The notes under the pieces: model-generated | What the model saw: only the letters and a program-made list of their open reading frames with translations | What the model was told of the DNA's origin: nothing | Database searches by the model: none | From: Paraburkholderia haematera | GTDB lineage: Bacteria > Pseudomonadota > Gammaproteobacteria > Burkholderiales > Burkholderiaceae | Direction of reading: 5' to 3' | Assembly (NCBI RefSeq): GCF_905220975.1 | Contig: NZ_CAJNBK010000017.1 | Location: 62,001 to 126,000 of the forward strand | DNA length: 64,000 bases | Made by a program: the position numbers and the translations under genes | Shown here: in pieces, positions 16,307-25,371 of the stretch | How the letters are laid out: each line of letters starts with the position of its first letter | Position numbering within the stretch: position 1 is the first letter of the stretch

Positions 16307-17023
16307 TCACGCGACGCCTGCGAGACTCTTCTGCACCGCCTGCCGGTCCGCCGCCAGGCCGGCCGCAAGCTGTTGCGCCATCGCGCCGACGTAGACTTCA
16401 TCGACGCCATTCGCGAGCGCCGCAAGCGCTGCGTCGACGACCTCCGCGGCCGGGAGTTTCGGCGGGGGAAAATCGCGGCTCATGTCGGTATCGATCGGAC
16501 CGGGAAGAATCGACAGCACGCGCACGCCGTGCGGCGCGAGCTCGGCCCGCGCGCCTTCGGTCATGCGCAGCGCGGCCGCCTTCGACGCGCACAGCGATGC
16601 CATCGACGGCAACGCGACCCGCGCGAGAATCGACGACACATTGACGATCGCGCCGCCCTCGCGTTGCAACGACGGCGCAAACGCCCGGATCATGTCTAGC
16701 GTGCCGAAGTAATTGACCTCCATCTCGGCGCGCGCCGCGTCGCGATCATTCGCGGCAAGCAGGGGCTCGAGCCGATTGATGCCCGCGTTGTTCACGAGCA
16801 GATTCACATCGCTTGCGAGGGCTGCCGCCCGCGCCACCTGCTGCGGGTTCGTAATATCGAGATCGACCGGCACGACACGAGGATCGCGATACGCGGGAGC
16901 CCGAACATCCCGCGCGCCCGCGTAAACCTTGCGCGCGCCCTCTTGCAGCAACTTCGCCACGAAGCTCGCACCGACACCGCGATTGGCGCCTGTCACGAAC
17001 GCGACACAGCCTTCAACCTGCAT
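16307..17023 (-). CDS. Short-chain dehydrogenase/reductase with altered catalytic Tyr
   Basis: A 238-residue classical-type SDR. It has TGANRGVGASF for the dinucleotide fold, DLDIT, LLVNNAGINR and VNVSSILARVALPS with the catalytic Ser. The YxxxK motif is replaced by SLCASKAA, so the usual Tyr is Leu while Lys is kept. The reading is unambiguous in the DNA. The start ATG 17021-17023 begins MQVEGCVAFVTGANRG. It may have a different proton donor or no oxidoreductase activity. Neighbours are the DLH fusion and the thiolase pair. Confidence 0.88.
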   Translation of the reverse strand: MQVEGCVAFVTGANRGVGASFVAKLLQEGARKVYAGARDVRAPAYRDPRVVPVDLDITNPQQVARAAALASDVNLLVNNAGINRLEPLLAANDRDAARAEMEVNYFGTLDMIRAFAPSLQREGGAIVNVSSILARVALPSMASLCASKAAALRMTEGARAELAPHGVRVLSILPGPIDTDMSRDFPPPKLPAAEVVDAALAALANGVDEVYVGAMAQQLAAGLAADRQAVQKSLAGVA

Positions 17024-17090
17024 ACTTGCCTCCGAATGTTCAGCCTGCCTGGAGCTGTGCCACTGCGCCACGATCCGCCGAATGCGCCCA

Positions 17091-17393
17091 TCAAATGCCG
17101 TGAGCGAGAATGCGGCCCGCATCGTCGATGTCGAGACGCACCGCGTCGCCCGATCGCATCGCGCGATCGAGTCGCGCGATCACAATGGGCCCCGCGCTCG
17201 TCACCACGCTCGCAAGATGCACATCGTGACCGCCCTCCGCGCCGACGCGATGACGCACAACGGTCGACTCGGCGACGAAGCCGCCCTCCACCGCGCGCTC
17301 GACCCATTCGGCGCCGCCGCATGCGGGGCAGCCATAGCGCGCGGGGAACAGCGCCGTTCCACACTGCTTGCACTGGAATACGTGGAATATCAT
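17091..17393 (-). CDS. DUF35 OB-fold/zinc-ribbon partner of a thiolase-like protein
   Basis: A 100-residue protein. The N-terminal rubredoxin-like zinc ribbon has four cysteines (QCKQCGTALFPARYGCPACG), followed by a short OB-fold (FVAESTVVRHRV, VVTSAGPIVIARLD). These proteins bind acyl-CoA and form complexes with SCP2-type thiolases or thiolase-like aldolases. Its ATG overlaps the thiolase stop by 4 bp, which fits a stoichiometric complex. Confidence 0.9.
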   Translation of the reverse strand: MIFHVFQCKQCGTALFPARYGCPACGGAEWVERAVEGGFVAESTVVRHRVGAEGGHDVHLASVVTSAGPIVIARLDRAMRSGDAVRLDIDDAGRILAHGI

Positions 17394-18568
17394 TGTGTAC
17401 CTCGCCGATCTCGCTCGAGCACCACCGCATTCGCGCACATGCCGTAGCGATACTGGACCATGCCGTAGCCGCTCACGACCGCACGTTGCGCGTCGCGCAC
17501 CTGACGCTCGCCCGCCGCGCCGCGCAACTGCGTGATCGCCTCGACGAGGCCGTGCATGCCGCCCGCGGCGCCCGCCTGTCCCGCGGACAACTGGCCGCCG
17601 GATGTGTTGACGGCAAGCTCGCGCAAGCCGATGCGCGCGATCAACGCGCGCAGATCGCCGTCCGGAGCAAAGCCGAGATCGGCAAGTTGCGCGAGAACCA
17701 TCACGGGGTAGTCGTCGTAGACGGATACCAGGTCCATGTCGTCCGGCGTGAGCCCGGCTTCGCGCCAGAGATCGCCGGCAATCGCCGCGAGCGAGGTCTG
17801 CTGGCCGTCGCCCGACTGATGGTCGGGATTGTACAGACATTGCAGCGCGCGCACGCGCACGTTCACCGTGTGGCGCACCAGATCGGCGCGCGCGAGGATC
17901 ACGGCATTCGCACCGCTCACGACCGGCACGCAATCGAAGCGGCCAAGCGGCTCGGCGACCATCGGCGCGTCGAGATACGCGTCGATCGTCAGCGGCGTGC
18001 GATAGACCGCCTGCGGGTTCTGCGCGGCCCAGCCGCGTTGCGCGACGCACAGCGCGCCGTAATCGCGGCGCGTCAGGCCGTGCCGTTTCGCATGACGCTG
18101 CGTGAGCATGGCGAACAGACTGTTCGGGCCGCCGTTCTCCAGCGGACGCAGCAAGTTGCGTGTCGTCAGGTTGTAATGCTCGACCAGTTGCTTGAAGTCC
18201 GCCGGTTCGAAACGGTCGCCGGACACCAGCGCGATGACCTTCGCGTCGCCGTGCTGAATCGCGCGGATCGCGTGCTGAAGCAGGTTGATCGCGCTCGCGC
18301 CGCCGTGGCAATCGTCCATGCACCAGCGCGGGCTGAGGCCGCGGCGCCACGCGACGTCGATGGCGTGATCGGGCGCGAGCGTGAAGGACGCCACGCCGAG
18401 CCCGTCCACGTCCTTCGCCGACAAACCCGACTCGGCGAGCGCCGCGCCGAACGCTTGCGCAAGCAGATCTCCGGTGGACGCCGCCGTCGGCTGACGGCGG
18501 TACGGCACCTCGACGGCCGCCGTCAGCAGCACATCATGGAGCACGTCGGGGAAGTGGCTGGATGGCAT
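17390..18568 (-). CDS. Thiolase-family protein (SCP2-like; thiolase or acyl-CoA aldolase)
   Basis: A 392-residue thiolase-fold protein. ATG 18568 is chosen: AAGGA lies 8 bases upstream, and it follows the original transporter stop at 18594. A GTG at 18604 overlaps the frameshifted transporter end and has no ribosome site. Family marks are MDDCHGGASAINLLQHA (nucleophile-loop region), VYDDYPVMVLAQLADLGF and NTSGGQLSAGQAGAAGG. The YDDY segment resembles the thiolase-like aldolases that cleave steroid side chains together with DUF35 proteins, as here, so retro-aldol cleavage of a 3-hydroxyacyl-CoA is an alternative to thiolysis. Confidence 0.88.
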   Translation of the reverse strand: MPSSHFPDVLHDVLLTAAVEVPYRRQPTAASTGDLLAQAFGAALAESGLSAKDVDGLGVASFTLAPDHAIDVAWRRGLSPRWCMDDCHGGASAINLLQHAIRAIQHGDAKVIALVSGDRFEPADFKQLVEHYNLTTRNLLRPLENGGPNSLFAMLTQRHAKRHGLTRRDYGALCVAQRGWAAQNPQAVYRTPLTIDAYLDAPMVAEPLGRFDCVPVVSGANAVILARADLVRHTVNVRVRALQCLYNPDHQSGDGQQTSLAAIAGDLWREAGLTPDDMDLVSVYDDYPVMVLAQLADLGFAPDGDLRALIARIGLRELAVNTSGGQLSAGQAGAAGGMHGLVEAITQLRGAAGERQVRDAQRAVVSGYGMVQYRYGMCANAVVLERDRRGTQ

Positions 18569-18593
18569 GAGGGAAGTCCTTGCATCGTCGGAA

Positions 18594-19938
18594 TCAATGC
18601 TCACGCCGCACCACCGTCTCGTGCGTGAACAGCAGCGTGATCACGGTGACCATGCCCATCGTCATCAGCAGCACAGCCACCGGCCAGGCCGCGTGATAGT
18701 GCGCGAGCAACGCGGTCGCAATGAGCGGCGACAGTCCGCCCGCGAACACCGAAGCGATCTCGTGCCCCGAGTGCGAGGCCTGAGTAACGCACCTCGGTAC
18801 TGAACAGTTCGCCCATGAGGCTCGGCTGCGTGCCGATCATCGCGCCGTGGCAAACAGCGTTACCCAGCAGGAATGCGAGCCAGACGAGCGCGGGCACCTT
18901 GGTGCCGAGCAGCCAGAAAAACGGAAACGCGATCACCACGAGGCCCACCGCGCCGATCATGTACACGGGCTTACGGCCGATGCGATTGGACAGGCGGCCC
19001 CACATCAGCATCGTGCAGAGCTCGACGAGCATCGACACGATCAGGCCTGCCAGCATGATCTGATTCGGCACGCCGACGAACTTGCCGTACACCAGCGAGA
19101 ACGCGATCACTATGTACGAGCCGCCGTTTTCCGCGACCCGCAAGCCCATCGCCATCAGAATCTCGCGCGGATGCTTGCAGATGACGTCGAGCACGGGCAA
19201 GCGCGCTTTCTTGCCGGCCGCCGCGGTCTTCGTGAATTCGACGCTCTCCGGCAACCGCGAGCGAACATAGACGCCCACGCCGAAGATGCCGATCGACAGC
19301 AGGAACGGAACACGCCATCCCCAGCTCATGAACGCGTCTTTCGGCAGCATCTGTACAAGGAAAAATACCGCCGCCGACAACACGAAGCCGCCGCCCACGC
19401 CGATCTGGCTCCACGCCGTGTAGTAGCCACGCTTTTCCGGCGGTGCGGACTCGCTGATCATCAACACGCCGCCGCCCCATTCGCCGCCGGCGGCGATGCC
19501 TTGCAGGAGACGCAGAACGAGCAGCATGACCGGCGCCCACACGCCGACATGCGCGTAGGTCGGCAGCAAGCCGATCAGGAACGTCGCGCCGCCCATGATC
19601 GACAGCGTCCACACAAGCGCGCCCTTGCGGCCGTAGCGATCGCCGATGTGGCCGAACAGCACGCCTCCGAACGGCCGTGCGGCGAAACCGACCGCGAAGC
19701 CGGCGAACGCGGCCAGCGTGCCGACGAGCGGATCGGTGCCCGTCGGAAAGAACAGTGCGCCGAATACGAGCGCAGCGGCCGTGCTATACAGGAAGAAGTC
19801 ATACCATTCGAGCGCGTTGCCCACGACCGAGGCGAAAACGACGCGCCGCAGCGACCGGTTGTCGAGCGGACCGGCCGGCGGTTCGCTGATGTGCTCCCGC
19901 TGTGTGCTTGCGGCAGAAAACGTTCGCGTGCTTGCCAT
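18594..19938 (-). pseudogene. MHS-family MFS transporter, frameshifted near the 3' end
   Basis: A metabolite:H+ symporter (shikimate/proline-betaine type) with VVGNALEWYDFFLYS, GHIGDRYGRKGALVW, GGEWGGGVLMISE and SNRIGRKPVYMIGAVG. The frame is normal to EVRYSGLALG; then a run of four C on the plus strand (18765-18768) shifts the frame. Taking out one base gives GHEIASVFAGGLSPL, continuing through the last helix to a TGA at 18594-18596 with REH at the end; as written, the frame ends at 18601 with unrelated sequence. Either a real one-base insertion or a homopolymer sequencing error. ATG 19938 has AGGAG upstream. Confidence 0.85.
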
Positions 19939-20050
19939 CTTGAGCTCCTGGTGTGCATCCGGAGATGCACTCGACGTTGCTGATGCGTCTGCCGTGCCAT
20001 GCTCGCGCCAAGGGCGTTCGGGGCGACGGAATGAGGGTTACGTCATGAAC

Positions 20051-21697
20051 TCATGAACGCTTGAGCCGGTATCCCGACGCGTCGAGGTCCCAGGTCGCCC
20101 GCGTGACGCCTTGCTCGCGCAACTTGAATTTCTGGATCTTGCCGTTCTCCGTCTTCGGCAGCTCCTGCGCGAAGTCGAGATAACGCGGCACGGCGAAATA
20201 TGGCAGACGGGGTTCGCAGTAGCGAATCAGCTCGAGTGGCGCGAGCGTTTCACCAGTGCGCAACACGAGCGCGGCCATCACTTCGTCTTCGGCAAGCGAG
20301 GATTTCACCGCGAAGACTGCCGCTGTTTCGACTGCCGGGTGGCTCAACAGAACCTGCTCAACTTCGAACGAAGAGACGTTCTCGCCGCGCCGCCGGATCG
20401 CGTCCTTCTGCCGGTCGACGAAACGGTAATAGCCGTCGGCTTCACGCACGACGCGATCGCCGGTGTGAAACCACAGGTTGCGCCACGCCTCGACCGTCTT
20501 CTCGGCCATGCCGAGATAGCCGCTTGCGAAAGCGAACGGTTCGTCGGCGCGCAGGATCAGCTCACCAGCCTCGCCATCGGGCACCGGCTGGTCGTGTTCG
20601 TCGACGACGCGCGCGTCGAAGCCCGCGGATAGCTTGCCCATATAGCCAGGCCGGTGCTCGCCGATGACACTGCTGATCACGCAGTTGGTCTCCGTTGAAC
20701 CGTAGCCGTCGATCAAGCCGATGCCGCAGCGCGACGTAAAGTCTTGCTGGAAATGCCCAGGCACGCCCGGCGCAAGCGCGATGCGCACGCGGTGCTCGCG
20801 CTCGTTCCCCGCGACCGGACGGCCCAGCTGGATCGGCACCATCGCGCCGAGCACAAAGGTCACCGTCGCGCGGGTTTCGACCAGCGCGTCGAAAAAGCCG
20901 CTTGCGGAGAAGCGCCGGTCGGCGACGAGCATGGCGTCGTGAATCAATGCCTGAAAGAAGCTGTTGAGCGCATTCGTGTGAAAGAGCGGCAGGCAGGTGT
21001 ACAGCACATCACCGGCCACGACGCCGAGATCGCGCGCCGTGTTCTTGCCCCACCAGTAGAACTGCGCATGCGGACAGACCACACCCTTCGAGAGGCCCGA
21101 CGTGCCCGAGGTGTAGAGCACGGCGAACGGGTCACCATCCGCGAGCACGGCCGCGTCGAGCGGCTCGCCTGCAGGCGGCAGTGGGACCGCCGTGTAGCCT
21201 GCGGCGCCTGCCGTCTCTTGCGCCTCGGCTTCGGCATCGCCCGCTTCGCCTATCAGCCAGATGGTTTGCGGACGAAGGCCTCGCGCATCGAGTGAGAGAA
21301 CGGCATGGACCAACTGCGTTTCGGCGACGAGCAGGCGCGCGCCGCAGTTGCGCAGAATATGTTCCAGTTGCAGGCCGCGCGATGCGGTATTGATTGGGAC
21401 CACGACCGCGCCGAGCCATCCGCAGCCCAGCACGATCTCCATGAATTCGGTGCGGTTGCCGCACAGCAGTGCGACGTGATCGCCACGCTTGACGCCTTGC
21501 GCGGCCAGGGCGCCGGCGCGACGCGCGGCGATCCCGACGGCGTCGGCGCCCGTCCATGTCGTCGTACGATCCGAGAAGAGCGGCGCACCGCCGTTTCGGG
21601 CCGCGCGCGAGGCCAGCAAGGCCGGCAATGTGCGATTGGCGACGAGCTTGTGCGCCTCGCTGTTGCAGTGCTCGACGATTGTCTCCGTGGATCCCAT
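20051..21697 (-). CDS. AMP-forming acyl-CoA synthetase (CaiC-like)
   Basis: A 548-residue adenylate-forming ligase joining a carboxylic acid to CoA with ATP. Motifs in order: VLYTSGTSGLSKGVVCPH (P-loop), LIDGYGSTETN, LWFHTGDRVVREADGYY, VDRQKDAIRRRGENVSSFE and the C-terminal PKTENGKIQKF with the catalytic Lys. It starts 87 bp from the divergent LysR gene. With the MHS transporter, thiolase/DUF35 and SDR genes downstream on the same strand it makes a likely uptake, activation and beta-oxidation-like module for an organic acid. Confidence 0.92.
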   Translation of the reverse strand: MGSTETIVEHCNSEAHKLVANRTLPALLASRAARNGGAPLFSDRTTTWTGADAVGIAARRAGALAAQGVKRGDHVALLCGNRTEFMEIVLGCGWLGAVVVPINTASRGLQLEHILRNCGARLLVAETQLVHAVLSLDARGLRPQTIWLIGEAGDAEAEAQETAGAAGYTAVPLPPAGEPLDAAVLADGDPFAVLYTSGTSGLSKGVVCPHAQFYWWGKNTARDLGVVAGDVLYTCLPLFHTNALNSFFQALIHDAMLVADRRFSASGFFDALVETRATVTFVLGAMVPIQLGRPVAGNEREHRVRIALAPGVPGHFQQDFTSRCGIGLIDGYGSTETNCVISSVIGEHRPGYMGKLSAGFDARVVDEHDQPVPDGEAGELILRADEPFAFASGYLGMAEKTVEAWRNLWFHTGDRVVREADGYYRFVDRQKDAIRRRGENVSSFEVEQVLLSHPAVETAAVFAVKSSLAEDEVMAALVLRTGETLAPLELIRYCEPRLPYFAVPRYLDFAQELPKTENGKIQKFKLREQGVTRATWDLDASGYRLKRS

Positions 21698-21783
21698 TTG
21701 CTCGTGTCTCTGATGTGCGTGAGGCGAGTCTAGGATCGGGTAGACTATCCGTCAAATTAATCAATTTCTCTACACTGATAAAT

Positions 21784-22692
21784 ATGACTGATTTCGATAA
21801 GGTCGATCTGAACCTCTTGCGCGTCTTCCTCGTGATCTTCGTGGAGCGCAGCCTGACACGCGCCGGGCAGCAGCTCGGGCTGTCGCAGCCGGCGGTCAGC
21901 TACGGGCTGGGGCGTCTGCGGTCCCTGTTCGACGATCCGCTATTCATCAGATCAACTGAGGGCATGCTGCCGACTCCGAAGGCGGAACAACTGGCTGTGC
22001 CGCTCGGCCGCGCAATCGGGTCGATCCGGGAAACGCTGGGCCATAGCGAACGGTTCGATCCCGCTGCGAGCTCGCGCGAATTCCGGCTATCGATGTCCGA
22101 TATCGGAGCCCAGGTGTTTCTCCCGCTCATCTGCGAGAAGTTGCAGCGCGTGGCGCCGCTGGTCCGCATCGCGGCAGAGCAGGTGCCGCTTCCGGCGATC
22201 GAGGAAAGACTGCGGCTGGGACAGCTCGACTTTGCGATTGGAAATATGTCCGCCCTAAAGCGGGTGACGAGTTCCGCGCTCCTCTTTCACGAGGAATACG
22301 CGTGCATGACGCGCAAGCGGCCGGGGCTGCCGGCGCAGCGTCTGTCGGAGAAGAAGTTTCTCGAGTTATCGCACGTGACCGTGGCGTCGAGCGACAGCAG
22401 CCACGTGGAGATTGACGATGCATTGCGCACGCGCGGCCTTCATCGGCGCATTGCTTTGCGCGTGCCGCATTTCACGGTGATTCCGCAAATCCTTCTACGC
22501 ACCGACTGGATGGTGACGCTGCCACGCGGGGTGGCGCGCGTGTTCAACGAATCGGGGCAATTTCTGATTTATCCGGTGCCGGTGGAACTGCCGCACATTG
22601 CATCCACCGTGTATTGGCATCCTTCGTTCGACGCCGACGAGGGCAACCGCTGGTTTCGTGAGATGCTTGTCGAAACCTTACATCTGGATTAG
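21784..22692 (+). CDS. LysR-family regulator (NodD/NahR-like)
   Basis: A 302-residue LysR protein starting at ATG 21784 (MTDFDKVDLNLLRVFLVIF). The N-terminus with VERSLTRAGQQLGLSQPAVSYGLGRLR and RSTEGMLPTPKAEQL is typical of the NodD/NahR/LinR branch. It is divergent from the acyl-CoA synthetase gene across 86 bp (21698-21783), which should contain both promoters and the LysR box, so it probably activates the minus-strand operon when the substrate is present (inference). Confidence 0.93.
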   Translation: MTDFDKVDLNLLRVFLVIFVERSLTRAGQQLGLSQPAVSYGLGRLRSLFDDPLFIRSTEGMLPTPKAEQLAVPLGRAIGSIRETLGHSERFDPAASSREFRLSMSDIGAQVFLPLICEKLQRVAPLVRIAAEQVPLPAIEERLRLGQLDFAIGNMSALKRVTSSALLFHEEYACMTRKRPGLPAQRLSEKKFLELSHVTVASSDSSHVEIDDALRTRGLHRRIALRVPHFTVIPQILLRTDWMVTLPRGVARVFNESGQFLIYPVPVELPHIASTVYWHPSFDADEGNRWFREMLVETLHLD

Positions 22693-22792
22693 AAGCGCCT
22701 ACGCACGGGGGAATTGTCACAGTTGTCGAGGCGGTCGCATAACATCGCGTGATGTGGAAATCCTAATCGGAGAGCGCGCCAAAGCGAGGGCC

Positions 22793-23796
22793 CTACGTCG
22801 CGATATGGTGAGCGCTATTGTTGGCCGCGAGCGCCGGATACCATCGCTCGAAGTATGAACGCAACTGCTCATTCAGAACGGCGGTCCTCACCTGCGGAAG
22901 GCCATGCGCATGAGCCGGTCTCCACGCCATCTGCCGCCGCTTCACAAAACGCTTGCTGACCACCTGGTTGACCGCCGACTCGACGAAGTTCGATGTGATC
23001 GGCTCGCCGTGACGGCAGCGGTCCCCGTAGTTCACGATAAAGTTCTGGTTGTTTTCAAGGTAGCCGATGAACTCCTCAAGTCTGGCGAGCAGTCTGGCTT
23101 CCTCGGGACTGCAATTCGTGTCGAGTTCCCAACCCAGGCTTTCAAGCCGGCTTAGTGCCGGCTTAGTGCCGGGTAAGGGCAGCCGTGCCAGAGGTCCCAT
23201 TTGGCCCGATGCAGCGTATTGATCAGTGCGTCGGCGCAAGGCCTATCGTCGCGTTCCGGGAGCCCCTTGATCATCTGTTCGAGATTCTGTACCCGCATGG
23301 CGACGTGAAACCAGTCGAGCACACGCTCGCCACAATCGCCAAGGTCAATCTGGGCGCGGCGCACGGTGTCGCCGCCATCGGAGAGGAAAGTGACCGGCTG
23401 ATCGCGCGCAAGAAAAGCCCGCATACGATCGGCCGGGTTGTCCCCGAGCTTGTGAACGTACGCGAAGCTATGCCCCCGACAGTCGTCTCGCAATGATTTA
23501 CCGACAATGACTTCGAACCAGCCCTCAAGGCGGCTACTGTGCCCGGCGAGTCGAATGTCGCCGCCGTCGATGCCGACGGCGCGCACTGAGCTGCGTCGAG
23601 GAATATCGCACCGGCCGGCACCGGGATCGATGTGTCGCCGTTGCTCAACCGCGATCGCTTCGGCGTCCGTGTTCTCGAGGCGGTGGCCCAGTGTGGCGAC
23701 ATGGTGGCCGCCAGCACATGCCCGAGCGGTAACACTTCCTGGCGTCCGCGTAATTTCCTTGCAGATTACGACGGTAGCGTGATCTAAGCGCGACAA
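22793..23796 (-). pseudogene. ISKra4-like transposase relic
   Basis: Two minus-strand frames (23152-23796 and 22793-23239) together read as one transposase fragment: VRAVGIDGGDIR, FVAYVHK-like FAYVHKLGDN, LDWFHVAMRVQNLEQ, then EFIGYLENNQNFIVNYGDR and EPITSNFVESAVNQVVSKR. The frames are separated by an 11-bp tandem duplication (23146-23156 and 23157-23167) that brings in a stop; with one copy removed, PALSRLESLGWEL reads straight through. The N-terminal part of the enzyme is absent or decayed beyond about 23800. Family assignment is from motif memory and is moderately sure. Confidence 0.72.
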
Positions 23797-24119
23797 GGGT
23801 TAGCGGACTGCCCCGAATATTTTGTCTATGTAAATCAAGTATTTGCTGTTTGGATTTCGCGGCCAGCCGCGCGCTAGGAGGTTCCGACAGTTGCTCGTTG
23901 ATTTGCGAATTTTTTCCGGCTAGTCTCGTCTGAAATGTGCGAAGCGGGCGCCCCGCACACCTTGCCATGCGACGCGCGTATTCACGCGATACACCACGGC
24001 GCCGCCGACCTTCACCGTTTCGATAAAGCTAGGGGTTTGAGGTGCAGTGGAACAGTTGTGAACGGCGGCCTTAAATCTGCCACTAAACTGCGGCGTGTGT
24101 TTTCCGGCGAGCGAACGCT
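23797..24119. other. Decayed DNA between two transposase relics
   Basis: No intact gene. It probably contains the lost 5' part of the ISKra4-like element and the broken 3' side of the IS5-like element. No clear terminal inverted repeats or target duplication could be seen by eye. Confidence 0.45.
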
Positions 24120-24346
24120 ATAGAGCACTTGCAACAGCATCGCGCGCAGCAGCTTCTCCGGGGCAATGCCGGGGCGCCCACCTTTGATCTCAGCCTCGTA
24201 CATCCCGGCAAACTAGCGATCCATCTTGGCCAGCGCCGCGTTGGCCATCTTGCGAATCGAGCGCAACGGGTGATCGGCTGGAACAAAGTCCTCCAGCTTA
24301 AGCAAGGTGAATAAAAGTTCTCGGTAAAGGGATCGGCGCCGCGCAT
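24120..24346 (-). pseudogene. IS5-family transposase N-terminal relic
   Basis: Start MRGADPFTE at 24346 is followed by a one-base frameshift into LLFTLLKLEDFVPADHPLRS and IRKMANAALAKMDR. A TAG (24213-24215) replaces the expected sense codon before FAGMYEAEIKGGRPGIAP, and the homology ends after LLRAMLLQVLYSVRS. This is the conserved N-terminus of IS5/IS1182-like transposases, broken three ways, and not functional. Confidence 0.75.
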
Positions 24347-24539
24347 CGCTTCTCACAGTTGTGGGTTCGCTATTAACAACGCTTGCACTTGTCACTTCGG
24401 GTGACTTGGCAGGGAGGTGTTTCCGCAGCCTGCTAGGGAGCGAAGCATCGGAACGTACCGACATACGGTCGCGTACTGACAGTCTGCGGATATGAGACAG
24501 CTCCCAGATTGACAAAACGAGGTTGAGGAAACCCAACTT

Positions 24540-25289
24540 TCAAAACCCTACGAGTGTCGCGCGGGTAAATGCTTCGATGTTGTCGAGCAAGGCGTCGAGT
24601 GTGTCCCCGGCCGCATCGACGTTGCCTTCGGCGATCGCCTTGGCAACCGCGCCATGAAGACGTGCCATCTCGGGAAGATCGGCCGCTTCCCTGTAATGCA
24701 CATACCAGAACCGTCTAGCCAGGCCGTGCATCAGGCGCATGGCAGCCTCGGCGAATTCATTTCGCGCGGCGATCAGGCATAGCTCATTGAATTCGCGATC
24801 GAGCCGCACGAAGCTGACGTCATCATTTGTCTTCGACGCTTCCTCGAACTCCTCCGCCAATTGCGCGAAAACCTCGCGCTCCGGAGGCGTGGCGCTCTTG
24901 GCGGCGCTTCGGCAAATCAGGCGCTCGACCTCCCGGCGCGTTCTGAGCAGCTTGAGCTGCTTTTTCACGTCTATCTCGGGAACCAGCAGGCCGCGCTGGG
25001 GCATGATCACGATCAGGTGTTCCCGTGCCAGGCGCTGAATCGCCTCTCGAATTGGCGTGCGACCGATGCCCGTCATTTCACTGAGCGAGAGCTCGGAGAC
25101 CGTAGAGCCCGGCGCGAGCTGCAGCGTTACGATGGCCTCCTCGATCTGTGCATAAGCCTGTTCGGTCAAGCTCTCTTTGGCACCGGGCCGCTTGTTGCCC
25201 GCTTTCGGCGCGCGTGCGGGCGTCGACGAACGCGCACGCAGCGTTTTTGGTTGAGCGGCGGCCTTTCGGGTAACGATTTGTTCAGCCAT
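24540..25289 (-). CDS. GntR-family regulator, FadR/FCD subfamily
   Basis: A 249-residue regulator with a basic, disordered N-terminus (about 40 residues), a winged HTH (SLTEQAYAQIEEAIVTLQLAPGS region, then LSEMTGIGRTPIREAIQRLA) and a C-terminal FCD helical domain with the metal ligands in RLDREFNELCL and MARLHGAVAKAI. ATG 25287-25289 is used because AGGTG lies 5 bases upstream; ATG 25311-25313 is possible. The MFS gene is upstream on the same strand. FCD regulators sense small carboxylic acids; the nearby glcDEF and alcohol dehydrogenase genes are likely targets. Confidence 0.92.
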   Translation of the reverse strand: MAEQIVTRKAAAQPKTLRARSSTPARAPKAGNKRPGAKESLTEQAYAQIEEAIVTLQLAPGSTVSELSLSEMTGIGRTPIREAIQRLAREHLIVIMPQRGLLVPEIDVKKQLKLLRTRREVERLICRSAAKSATPPEREVFAQLAEEFEEASKTNDDVSFVRLDREFNELCLIAARNEFAEAAMRLMHGLARRFWYVHYREAADLPEMARLHGAVAKAIAEGNVDAAGDTLDALLDNIEAFTRATLVGF

Positions 25290-25371
25290 GGGTACACCTG
25301 CAGATGCGTTCATCAGATATCCGCATTGTATAGCAGTTGCTTCGCAGTGTTCTTGCGTGGCGAGCATGCGG

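Noticed and set aside
18569-18604. Thiolase start at GTG 18604
   Set aside because: It overlaps only because of the transporter frameshift and lacks a ribosome site, while ATG 18568 has AAGGA upstream.
16943-18628. 561-codon plus-strand open frame
   Set aside because: It runs antisense to the SDR, DUF35 and thiolase genes, has an Arg/His-rich unnatural composition and no motif; a GC-rich shadow.
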